A stretch of DNA of 64,000 nt from Clostridia bacterium (GTDB lineage: Bacteria; Bacillota; Clostridia; Christensenellales; Aristaeellaceae), in NCBI GenBank assembly GCA_017448975.1, contig JAFSKN010000029.1:20555-84554 (forward strand). The letters run 5' to 3'. Below the pieces are notes generated by a model that had not been told where the DNA came from, did no database searches, and worked only from the letters and a program-made list of their open reading frames with translations. The position numbers and the translations under genes were made by a program. Positions 10,304 to 17,641 of this stretch are shown here, one piece after another. How positions within the stretch are numbered: position 1 is the stretch's first letter; each line of letters starts with the position of its first letter.

Positions 10304-10561
10304 CATAAGAGAAAGACCAGGCACAGCGTTGGCGTTTGCCGGTCAGAGAATCCTTGACGGAAGTATCGGCTTTGAGCATTTGCATACAAAGCTTACGGAA
10401 CATATTGATAACAACAGCTGCATACAATACGCGGGTCACCTTTGATGAGAACGGGAGGCTGGTTGAGTTTCTCTACAATTACTCTCCCTGGAACTGAACC
10501 TGAATTCAACCTGCAAACAGAAACTGAATCCGAATTCAACCTGCGAACAGAAGGGCATGGG
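10304..10561 (+). other. Degenerate tract right of the IS, with a short direct repeat
   Basis: An open frame across the IS junction reads RERPGTALAFAGQRILDGSI and stops at 10443-10445; a second frame then reads RVTFDENGRLVEFLYNYSPWN and stops. This looks like a frameshifted gene remnant, possibly broken further by the IS. A 21-bp near-perfect direct repeat starting GAATTCAACCTGC occurs at 10502-10522 and 10532-10552 (30-bp period). No family was recognised. Confidence 0.4.
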
Positions 10562-10939
10562 ATGACAATGGAGTTATCGATACTGCCAACAGGCTATTTC
10601 ATTCGTAATTCACCCTTGACAATAATCGTCTCAGTGACCGATTATGGGGACACCTGCAATAAGCATCCTTTGTACACCTGGGACGACGGGCACAGAACGT
10701 TGGTGCGATGCAAAAACTGCGGCGGATACGCGTTGGTTCAGTTTTCCGAATTTCACGCCTTTTCGGATGGGAATGACAGCTATTACTGCGATATGTTTCC
10801 GGTATCCGGCGCAGAGGAAGCAGAGCAGTTGAACAGAGATTTTGATGGCTATCAGATCGAGGAAAAATTTCAGGGAAAATATCTTGTGCGTGACAATAAC
10901 GATGCGCCACATTGGATGAGAGACATGACTGATTACTGA
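10562..10939 (+). CDS. Small zinc-ribbon-like protein of unknown function
   Basis: About 125 aa. The central part has VRCKNCGGYALVQFSEFH followed by SYYCDMFPVSGAEEAEQLN, a CxxC plus later Cys pattern that could bind one metal. The overall layout resembles small hypothetical proteins that I associate with clostridial mobile elements; no function is assigned. The start is uncertain: ATG at 10562 or 10568 fits the compact protein, while the longer frame from 10442 runs through the direct-repeat tract. It converges with the XRE regulator, with only 5 bp between the stops. Confidence 0.6.
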   Translation: MTMELSILPTGYFIRNSPLTIIVSVTDYGDTCNKHPLYTWDDGHRTLVRCKNCGGYALVQFSEFHAFSDGNDSYYCDMFPVSGAEEAEQLNRDFDGYQIEEKFQGKYLVRDNNDAPHWMRDMTDY

Positions 10940-10944
10940 AGGAC

Positions 10945-11778
10945 TCATCTTCGGCCCCGCTGTGAAACGGGGCCTTTTGCTATTTTGGTTTTTTTGATGA
11001 TCCGTGTCAGCCAGACTTTTTCTTCATCGGTGAGCTTCGCGTAAATGATCCCGTTTGTTTTACAGAAGATCATCACAGCTTTTTCCAGTTGGCTACCCTT
11101 AAACTGCGCAAGTTCATCCAGCGTTTCGCTCATGAGGGAAATGGGATCGTAAGCCGGATCGTCGGTTGCGCTTTCGCTGCGGTCTTTATGCGTTTCACGC
11201 ATGTCTTTGATGATTGCATCCACATCATCATGGATGCGACGGTCAAAATAATTTCCTTCATCAATAGACATATTGCTCAGCAGATTCAGGATATTGTCCG
11301 GCTGAAGCGGCTTGGCTTTCGCAAGAATCTGCTCTCTGCCGGCATCCACAAAAGAGTTTAAAAAGCCGATCATTTTGGAGGCGAAGCGATTCACATAAAT
11401 CTCAATATCGGCCAGCAATTTTGGGAAATTCTTATGCGTCGCAAGCTCGCATAATAAGGGAATATTCATCTTTCCCTGCTGCAATAATTCAATCATTTCA
11501 TCACTCAAACGCAGACTGTTGATGTCCGCTTTTGAGTGCTTTTTTGTTTCCGAGAATCCAAGCAAATAGTCCGTGGTCACGCCGTAAAACTTCGCCAGCT
11601 TGATGATCGCAAAGTGACTGATGTCCTTATATTCATTGGTTTCATAATTACCCAAAGCAGAACTGGAAAGCCCGGTCTTTTCCGCGAGCTGCTCCAGAGT
11701 CAAATTGTTTTCCACACGCAGATCTTTTATCCGCTCCTGTATGGTCAGCAAACTGTTCACGCTCCCTCCATTTTCCAT
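10945..11778 (-). CDS. XRE-family transcriptional regulator of the inner element
   Basis: This 277-aa protein has an N-terminal helix-turn-helix (residues about 12-70: IKDLRVENNLTLEQLAEKTG, then SSSALGNYETNEYKDISHFA) of the Cro/CI/XRE type and a long helical C-terminal domain that may sense a signal or mediate oligomerisation. It is transcribed away from the mobilization genes. The intergenic region holds a perfect 20-bp dyad (11792-11811) 14 bp from its start, so it probably represses itself and the rightward small-gene/relaxase operon. A hairpin of GGCCCCG/CGGGGCC across 10952-10974 near its 3' end may act as terminator for the facing gene. Confidence 0.85.
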   Translation of the reverse strand: MENGGSVNSLLTIQERIKDLRVENNLTLEQLAEKTGLSSSALGNYETNEYKDISHFAIIKLAKFYGVTTDYLLGFSETKKHSKADINSLRLSDEMIELLQQGKMNIPLLCELATHKNFPKLLADIEIYVNRFASKMIGFLNSFVDAGREQILAKAKPLQPDNILNLLSNMSIDEGNYFDRRIHDDVDAIIKDMRETHKDRSESATDDPAYDPISLMSETLDELAQFKGSQLEKAVMIFCKTNGIIYAKLTDEEKVWLTRIIKKTKIAKGPVSQRGRR

Positions 11779-11791
11779 TCCATTTTATCAC

Positions 11792-11811
11792 ATTTCCACG
11801 CTCGTGGAAAT
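11792..11811. promoter_or_regulatory. Dyad operator candidate for the XRE regulator
   Basis: ATTTCCACG-CT-CGTGGAAAT is a perfect 9-2-9 palindrome between the divergent XRE gene and mobilization operon. A related half-site, CCGTGGTAAA, occurs near 11868-11877. Position and symmetry fit autoregulation. Confidence 0.6.
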
Positions 11812-11951
11812 ACGCTCTGATTAAGTGATTTTTCCATCCTTTTGGATATACGGCACGTGAAAACTTTCCGTGGTAAATTATAGCTGTCATTGCAATGGCA
11901 ACCCCGTATTTCCCTGCCGGAATGTAACGGCAGTACCGACTATTTTATTCC

Positions 11952-12308
11952 ATGAAGGAGAAAAAAGACGTGAAGGAAAGCAAAATTGAAGAGAAGCTGA
12001 AACGCACCGAAGCCCGCCTGAATAAGGCTGCGGAAGAAAAGAAAGCCCTGAAAGCGAAAATGAAGCAACTGGAGGAGCAGGCGGAAAGTGAACGTTTGGT
12101 CAGCCGGGGAATAATCCTGGAATCTTTCTTGAAGCAGCCCTTGGCATTAACAAACGACGATGTTGCTCATTTACTCGACCTCCTGTTCCGCAGCAGGTTT
12201 ACGCAGCGGACACTTTCAGAGATGATTGAAGCAAGGACAAGCGGCAAATCCACTCCTGTGGAGATGGTTGGTACAGAGGAATTCTCGGAGGATGCAAATG
12301 AGCCGTGA
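11952..12308 (+). CDS. Small coiled-coil mobilization-region protein
   Basis: The 118-aa protein has a highly charged N-terminal coiled coil (SKIEEKLKRTEARLNKAAEE) and a C-terminal part (SRGIILESFLKQPLALTNDD) that closely mirrors the next gene's RGAMLESFLKKPLLMTNEQI, so the two are diverged tandem paralogs. Such DUF3847-like proteins commonly sit just before MobA/MobL genes; a role as relaxase accessory is inferred only from position. It starts the rightward operon behind the XRE-controlled divergent region, with GAAGGAG before the ATG region. Confidence 0.7.
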   Translation: MKEKKDVKESKIEEKLKRTEARLNKAAEEKKALKAKMKQLEEQAESERLVSRGIILESFLKQPLALTNDDVAHLLDLLFRSRFTQRTLSEMIEARTSGKSTPVEMVGTEEFSEDANEP

Positions 12309-12627
12309 GCAAGAAAAAGAGCAGCTTGAACAGAAGATTGCCCAGGCGGAACAAAAAGAACGGCGATACGCAATCGAACAGAAAATCCTTCTCCGGGAAC
12401 AGTCGCAGCTTGAGCGGAAAAGACGGAACCATCGGATTTTCACCCGCGGGGCAATGCTGGAATCCTTTCTGAAAAAGCCTCTGCTGATGACGAATGAGCA
12501 AATATATGAATTGCTGAAAGCCGCGTTTCGTCACCAGGATGTCCAAAGCAGAGAGATCGAATTGTTGAAGCAAGTCATGCCGACGATTTACGCAGAGCAT
12601 CCGAAAGAAGGAACGTTTTCAGAGTAA
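12298..12627 (+). CDS. DUF3847-like mobilization-region protein
   Basis: About 109 aa. It is a Lys/Glu/Gln-rich coiled coil (EKEQLEQKIAQAEQKERRYA) followed by RKRRNHRIFTRGAMLESFL, the signature stretch of DUF3847 proteins found beside clostridial relaxases. The ATG at 12298 is preferred because GGAGG lies at 12287-12291, 6 bp upstream; it overlaps the previous gene by 11 bp, implying coupled translation. It immediately precedes the putative oriT. Possible oriT-binding accessory protein by context; the biochemical role is unknown. Confidence 0.75.
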   Translation: MSREQEKEQLEQKIAQAEQKERRYAIEQKILLREQSQLERKRRNHRIFTRGAMLESFLKKPLLMTNEQIYELLKAAFRHQDVQSREIELLKQVMPTIYAEHPKEGTFSE

Positions 12628-12640
12628 ATTTACCCCTGGC

Positions 12641-12745
12641 CCAGGGCGCAATTATACACCGTTTTCCCGGTGCCATTGCGCTCTGCGAGGCGGACGCGGC
12701 GGCTTTGCCGCTGCTTTGAGCCGGATGTTCTGCGGAACATCCGGC
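12641..12745 (-). other. oriT: Putative origin of transfer (oriT)
   Basis: On the minus strand 12656-12641 reads TATAATTGCGCCCTGG, matching the nick region of IncQ/R1162-like origins (core TGCGCCCT). Directly 5' of it on that strand lies the inverted repeat CACCG/CGGTG (12657-12661, 12668-12672), enclosed by GCGCAAT/ATTGCGC (12646-12652, 12675-12681). A second perfect hairpin, GCCGGATGTTC-TGCG-GAACATCCGGC, occupies 12720-12745. The MobA/MobL relaxase gene begins 60 bp further on. Confidence 0.7.
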
Positions 12746-12805
12746 AATAGCGACAAGCCCCTGCGCTGGTAAACCAGCTACCTCACAGAAAGAAGGTGAC
12801 GGCTT

Positions 12806-14344
12806 ATTGCCTGTCCACATTTCAGTATTACCATCCGGCAGCGGAGCAAAGGACAATCCGCCGTTGCCGGGGCCGCATACCAGAGTGGCGAAAAGTTGTT
12901 CAGCCAATTTGATCAGCAGACAAAGAATTATTCCTACAAAGCCACCGAAGTTCTGGCAAAAGGAATTCTGCTTCCAGCGAATGCTCCCGTGGAGTTCGCT
13001 GACCGGGAAACCCTGTGGAATTCTGTGGAGAAATCGGAAAAGCAGTGGAACGCCCAACTTGCCCGGGATTTCATCATTACGCTGCCAAGAGAACTGCCTG
13101 AAGATCAGTATGAACTTTTGATACGCGATTACTGTCAGCAGCAGTTTGTTTCCCAAGGCATGATCGCAGATTATGCTATTCACGACAAAGGCGACGGAAA
13201 TCCCCACGCTCATCTCATGCTTACCATGCGCGCCATGGACGAGCAGGGAAAATGGCTGCCGAAGGCAAGAAAGATTTACGACTTGGACGAACACGGGAAC
13301 AGAATCAAACTGCCTTCCGGAAACTACAAAAGCCACAAGGAAAACACCGTGGATTGGAATGATCCCGGCAAGGCTGAAATCTGGCGTTCCGCCTGGGCCG
13401 ATCTCGTAAATGAATACCTGGAACGCGCGGAAAGACCGGAAAGAATCGACCTCCGTTCCTATGCCCGTCAAGGAAAAGAAGAAGCGCCAACAATTCATCT
13501 TGGCCCAGCTGTTGTGCACATGGAACAGAAGGGTATCTCAACAGAAATCGGCGACTACAATCGAGCGATCAAAGCCCACAACAGCCTGATGGCCCGACTG
13601 AAAAAGCTGATCAATTCTGTGAGTAAATGGCTGGTGGAAAAGAAGGAAGAAATCAAGAAGCTGTCTGAGCCGGAAAAGCCTCAGCCAACCATTTATGATT
13701 TCGTTTCTCGGTTCGTGGATTTGCGCCGGCAAGGACGGGTCGATTGGAACCTGAAAGCAAAAGAAACGGCAGGCGTAAATGATCTCAAATTTCTGGCTTC
13801 CGTTTCTCTATGGATGACGAATCATGACATCCATACCCTGGATGACTTTCAGCGCTTCATTGAGGAAAAGAAAGCAACTTTTTCCGAACTGAATGCAGTC
13901 AACAAAGATATCCGCAGGCTGCAAACGGCACTCAAACATATTGACGCCTTTGAAAAGAATCAGCCGATTTATATTCAGAGTAAACGCGGCTTCGATTTCG
14001 TTAAAAAGAAATACGCGGAAACCCATAAGGACGAAATCGCTGCTTATGTGAAGGCTGTGAAGTATCTGAAAGCCAACGGCATCCAAGCCGCGGATAAAGA
14101 AATACTCATTCACGATCTCAAAAATCAGGAAGCACAGCGGACAAAAATGTCCGACGTGCTCGCGGAACAGGACATTGATCCTGACCTGATTGGCAGAATC
14201 CAATACTGTATCAAGACGGTCATGGAAGCTGGAGAAATCCCGGAGCATCAAAAGAGCATTCTGGAACAGCTCCAGCAGCCCTTGAAGCAGCAAGCCCAAA
14301 TAGATGAACAGGACCATCGGGAGCAGAACCCGACGATCCGTTGA
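12806..14344 (+). CDS. mobL: MobA/MobL-family relaxase, apparently starting at ATT
   Basis: This nicks the element's oriT and pilots the strand during mobilization by a helper conjugation system. From 12806 the frame reads I-A-C-P-H-F-S-I-T, then RSKGQSAVAGAAYQSGEKLF, the usual N-terminus of the family including the Tyr of motif I; the histidine motif is IHDKGDGNPHAHLMLTMRAM (about residues 123-142). A coiled-coil C-terminal region follows. An in-frame TGA at 12797-12799 rules out earlier starts, and no ATG, GTG or TTG exists before the motif, so ATT at 12806 (AGAAGG 9 bp upstream) is the best start; a TTG at 12896 would delete the motif. Length would be 512 aa. Confidence 0.85.
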   Translation: MACPHFSITIRQRSKGQSAVAGAAYQSGEKLFSQFDQQTKNYSYKATEVLAKGILLPANAPVEFADRETLWNSVEKSEKQWNAQLARDFIITLPRELPEDQYELLIRDYCQQQFVSQGMIADYAIHDKGDGNPHAHLMLTMRAMDEQGKWLPKARKIYDLDEHGNRIKLPSGNYKSHKENTVDWNDPGKAEIWRSAWADLVNEYLERAERPERIDLRSYARQGKEEAPTIHLGPAVVHMEQKGISTEIGDYNRAIKAHNSLMARLKKLINSVSKWLVEKKEEIKKLSEPEKPQPTIYDFVSRFVDLRRQGRVDWNLKAKETAGVNDLKFLASVSLWMTNHDIHTLDDFQRFIEEKKATFSELNAVNKDIRRLQTALKHIDAFEKNQPIYIQSKRGFDFVKKKYAETHKDEIAAYVKAVKYLKANGIQAADKEILIHDLKNQEAQRTKMSDVLAEQDIDPDLIGRIQYCIKTVMEAGEIPEHQKSILEQLQQPLKQQAQIDEQDHREQNPTIR

Positions 14345-14421
14345 TATAGATCAAAGCAAAAGAAATGGAGAAAAAACAATGGAAAGCATGACAATGATAC
14401 CATCTTTCGGGAAGGAGCATT

Positions 14422-14622
14422 ATGACCGGCGAACCTACGGGCACCCGCCCGCTGAACGATTACAGCGAGATAACAATTAAGGGGACAAAATATAAAATCC
14501 ACAGCATTTTTGAAGGCGAGAAGAGCTTCCAGAGCTTACTGGAAGATCTGATCGTAACAAAGGCAGCCCAACAGAAAAACGACCAGAATCATGATTGCGA
14601 GGAACACGAAATTGCGGTATAA
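14422..14622 (+). CDS. tnpW: TnpW-like transposon protein
   Basis: The 66-aa protein has the compact pattern GEPTGTRPLNDYSEITIKG-TKYKIHSIFEGEKSFQSLL found in transposon-encoded TnpW proteins of clostridial Tn4451-like elements, whose biochemical role is not established to my knowledge. GGAAGGAG lies 7 bp before the ATG. It stands between the relaxase and the recombinase, 57 bp before the latter, the usual place for tnpW. A 33-codon overlapping frame (14379-14480) also has a possible ribosome site but no recognisable product. Confidence 0.8.
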   Translation: MTGEPTGTRPLNDYSEITIKGTKYKIHSIFEGEKSFQSLLEDLIVTKAAQQKNDQNHDCEEHEIAV

Positions 14623-14679
14623 TGAAAGCATCCTAAAGCCAATCTGCTGTTATGCTGCGCATCGGGAGGATAAAGAAAG

Positions 14680-16293
14680 ATGACGCAAACGTATAACGCA
14701 GGCATCTATTGCCGCCTTTCCCGCGATGACGAGCGCACCGGGGAAAGCGTGTCGATAGAAAACCAGCGGGTATTGCTGACCCGCTATGTACAGGAACAGG
14801 GCTGGAACCTCATTCAAACCTATGTGGATGATGGCGTCAGCGGAACCACCTTCGACCGGCCCGGCCTGAACGCCATGATTTCCGACATTCGAGCCGGAAA
14901 GATCAATCTGGTAGTCGTGAAAGACCTGAGCCGCTTCGGGCGGGATTACATCGAAACCGGGAAATACATCGATGTGATTTTTCCTTCTCTCAACTGCCGG
15001 TTCATCGCGCTGAATGACGGCGTGGACACCCTTCATCACAACAATGAAATGCTCGCTATTTTCAAAAATGTGATGAACGATTTTTACGCGCGTGATACCA
15101 GCAGCAAGATCAAGGCAGTCAAGAAATCCACCTTCCTGGCAGGGAAATTCATTGGCGCTTATGCTCCCTATGGGTATATCAAAGATCCGAACGATCATCA
15201 TCACTTTGTGATTGACGAACCGGCAGCGGCAGTCGTTCGGAGAATCTTTGCTCTGAGATGCCAGGGAATAAGCTATCGGAGAATCGCAGGCATTCTGAAT
15301 GAAGAGAAGGTGCTCCCGCCCAGGGATTACTACTATCAGGCAATCGGAAAGCCGAACCCGTATCGCCAGAATCATGTGTGGAATGATGTGACAGTCAAAG
15401 TTCTTTTACGCAATGAAGCCTACATTGGCAACATGGTGCAGAACAAAACCGGTACGGTATCCTATAAGGATCATTCCCAAGTCAGCAAACCGGAAGAGGA
15501 TTGGATTCGCGTTTCCAATACCCATGAACCCATCATTGATATGGACACTTGGGAATTGGTTACGCAGATCGCCCGGCGAGGAGCCTTCACCCGCGTTCGG
15601 CCTTTCCGTGGCATCAACATGTTCGCGGGATTGCTGTTCTGTCTGGACTGCGGATTCGCACTGATTCATCGAGTAGAGAAACAGACTCGAAAGAATGGCA
15701 CTTATGTGGAATATGAATCCTATCTTTGCGGCTGCTACTCCAGGAGCGGAAAGACAGCTTGTTCTACGCACACGATATACCAGCGGCCACTCAAAGAAAT
15801 CATTTTGGCAGACATCCGCGCGAAAGCCGAACTGGTGTCAATCGACGAAAAGTCGGTAGTTCAGCGGCTTTCTGAGCGGATGCAGGCCCAATCCTCACAG
15901 GAAATCGCGGCAAACAAGAAAACCGTCAAGGCGCTGAATAAGCGCCTGACGGAGCTTGAAAAGCTGATCGCCGCCACCTATGAGGATAAGGTGAAAGGAC
16001 TCATTCCAGAATCCGTGTGTATTGAACTGCTGAACAAGTATCAGTCAGAGCGCAATGAGAAAGCAGCGCAACTGAAAGAACTGGAACAGCAGTTGGACAG
16101 CACACAGGCCGTGCAGGACGATGTGCAGAACTGGGCTGACATGATCCGTCAGTATCGGAACTTGGATACCCTTGACCGCGAAACACTTCTTCGCCTCATC
16201 GATAAAATCGAGGTAGGCGAAAAGAAGATCGTGGATGGGCACAAGGAGCAAGAAATCCGGATACACTATAAATTTGTAGGATTTATTCAATAA
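14680..16293 (+). CDS. Large serine recombinase of the inner element
   Basis: The 537-aa TnpX-like recombinase excises and integrates the inner element. The resolvase domain (1-150) has [14 protein letters not shown] with nucleophile Ser14, VDDGVSGTTFDRP and VVKDLSRFGRDYIETGKYID; the recombinase domain follows (GAYAPYGYIKD...), then a zinc ribbon (LLFCLDCGFA ... CGCYSRSGKTACSTH) and a coiled coil (about 385-480). GGGAGGATAAAGAAAG precedes the ATG. It ends 35 bp from the right junction, as expected for an enzyme beside its attachment site. At the place equivalent to the insertion target it reads NDFYARD rather than NEWYARD (15076-15096). Confidence 0.95.
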   Translation: MTQTYNAGIYCRLSRDDERTGESVSIENQRVLLTRYVQEQGWNLIQTYVDDGVSGTTFDRPGLNAMISDIRAGKINLVVVKDLSRFGRDYIETGKYIDVIFPSLNCRFIALNDGVDTLHHNNEMLAIFKNVMNDFYARDTSSKIKAVKKSTFLAGKFIGAYAPYGYIKDPNDHHHFVIDEPAAAVVRRIFALRCQGISYRRIAGILNEEKVLPPRDYYYQAIGKPNPYRQNHVWNDVTVKVLLRNEAYIGNMVQNKTGTVSYKDHSQVSKPEEDWIRVSNTHEPIIDMDTWELVTQIARRGAFTRVRPFRGINMFAGLLFCLDCGFALIHRVEKQTRKNGTYVEYESYLCGCYSRSGKTACSTHTIYQRPLKEIILADIRAKAELVSIDEKSVVQRLSERMQAQSSQEIAANKKTVKALNKRLTELEKLIAATYEDKVKGLIPESVCIELLNKYQSERNEKAAQLKELEQQLDSTQAVQDDVQNWADMIRQYRNLDTLDRETLLRLIDKIEVGEKKIVDGHKEQEIRIHYKFVGFIQ

Positions 16294-16301
16294 AACATTT
16301 A

Positions 16302-16330
16302 CCCTTCTTTATCGAAAACTCTCTAACGAG
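16302..16330. other. Right attachment junction (attR) of the inner element
   Basis: AACGAG at 16325-16330 is the right copy of the AAYGAG overlap. The element-side arm CCCTTCTTTATCGAAA (16302-16317) resembles, in inverted orientation, the left-end arm at 477-491, with one single-base gap and two mismatches. Confidence 0.75.
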
Positions 16331-17593
16331 TGGTACGCACGCGATTCAAGCCGGAAGGTCCGGTCAGCCCTTCAGGCCAAGGCACGGAATGGGGAATACA
16401 CCGGCAGCTATCCACCCTTCGGCTACTGCAAAGACCCCATGGACCGGCACCACCTGATCCCAAGCGAATACGCTCCTGCTGTAAAGCGGATGTTCCAAAT
16501 GGCGTTGGAAGGACAAACCTGCTATGCCATCGCTAGGAAACTGGAAAAGGAACAGATTCCAACGCCAAGAGCCAGTCTCATGCAGGCGTATGGGAAATAC
16601 GAAACAGCAGAACGTGCGAAGTATCCGAACAAATGGGATCAGACGACCGTTCGCGGCATCCTTCGCAATCCCATTTACCTGGGCAAACTGATCTGGCAGA
16701 AAACGCAGACGAAATCCTTCAAGGATAAGCGCATTGTAGCAAGGCCGCAGGAAGAATGGATCACAGTAGAGGGCACCCATGAAGCGCTGGTGGATGAGGC
16801 TACCTTCTATACCGTTCAGCAGCGTATCCAAGTCAAGCAGCCCGCGCCTACCGCGAATCCAGAGAACAAGCTCCGGGGCCTGCTGTTCTGCGGAGGCTGC
16901 AACAGCCGCATGGAGTTTTCCTCCGCCACAGGCAGGAAAATCTGCGGACACTACTGCTGCGGCAAACATCGGCACTATGGAGGCAAGGAATGCTCCACTC
17001 ACTATATTTCTGTGAAGCAGATCAATGCTGTACTTCTGGAGGACATTCAGCGTCACGCAAGCCTTGCTGCGGAAGATAAGGAAAAGTACATTGCGTATCT
17101 GATGCAGCTTTCTGAAAAGGAATGGATCGGCGAGAAAGCGTCCTATACGAAGGAAGCGGAGCAGTGCCAGCGGCGCATCTCCGAACTCGACATTCTGCTG
17201 AAACGGCTGTACGAGGACAATGTGTTCGGACGCATCTCCGACGAACGCTTTGCCAGCATGTCAGCTGATTACGAGGCCGAATCCAGGAAGTTGAAAGACA
17301 GGTACAATGAAATTCAAACCCTGCTTGCCAACTATGCCCGGCAAAGCCGTGACGCCAAGGAATTTGCCGCTCTGGTGGAGCAGTACACGAACATCACCGA
17401 ACTCACGGAAGAACTTCTTCACACTTTGATCGAAAAGGTGATCGTGCATGAGAAAGAAGTCATTGACGGTGAAACGGTGATGCGGATCGACATCTACTAC
17501 CGCTTTATCGGCAAGGTTGGCAGCGAGGACGATGCAATCTTGATTACACCGAAAACGCGCCGGGTCAGCATCCCGCTGGCTCCCGGCGCGTGA
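16328..17593 (+). pseudogene. Outer-element serine recombinase, C-terminal part (detached)
   Basis: From 16328 the frame reads EWYARDSSRKVRSALQAKAR and continues through SYPPFGYCKDP, the recombinase domain, a zinc ribbon (GLLFCGGCNSRMEF ... CGHYCCGKHRHYGGKECSTH) and a coiled coil to a TGA at 17593. It lacks the catalytic Ser domain, which is found at 62-472. Joined at GAG (470-472 = 16328-16330) the two give an uninterrupted 557-codon recombinase of normal family length. A shorter product could start at the internal ATG 16439 but would be inactive. The 3' end contains a perfect 9-bp inverted repeat, CGCGCCGGG (17556-17564) and its complement (17582-17590). The outer element's right end should lie between here and 17640. 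Confidence 0.9.
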
Positions 17594-17596
17594 ACA

Positions 17597-17640
17597 GAAC
17601 GTGTGGTGCGCAATAAACATTACGCCCCAGCGTTCTTTTT
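17597..17640. terminator. Terminator between outer recombinase and rsmF-like gene
   Basis: GAACG pairs with CGTTC, with inner GG-GCG/CGC-CC pairing, then TTTTTGTT. It would end the rightward recombinase transcript and separates mobile DNA from the leftward chromosomal operon. Confidence 0.5.
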
Positions 17641-17641
17641 G

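Noticed and set aside
14379-14480. A 33-codon frame overlapping tnpW (MESMTMIPSFGKEHYDRR...)
   Set aside because: It has a fair ribosome site but no family support and overlaps a better gene; it may at most be a leader peptide.
17556-17590. Inverted repeat at the end of the outer recombinase gene considered as the end of the outer element
   Set aside because: It lies within codons of the recombinase, and serine-recombinase elements do not need terminal inverted repeats; the true end cannot be fixed without the left end, which is outside the window.
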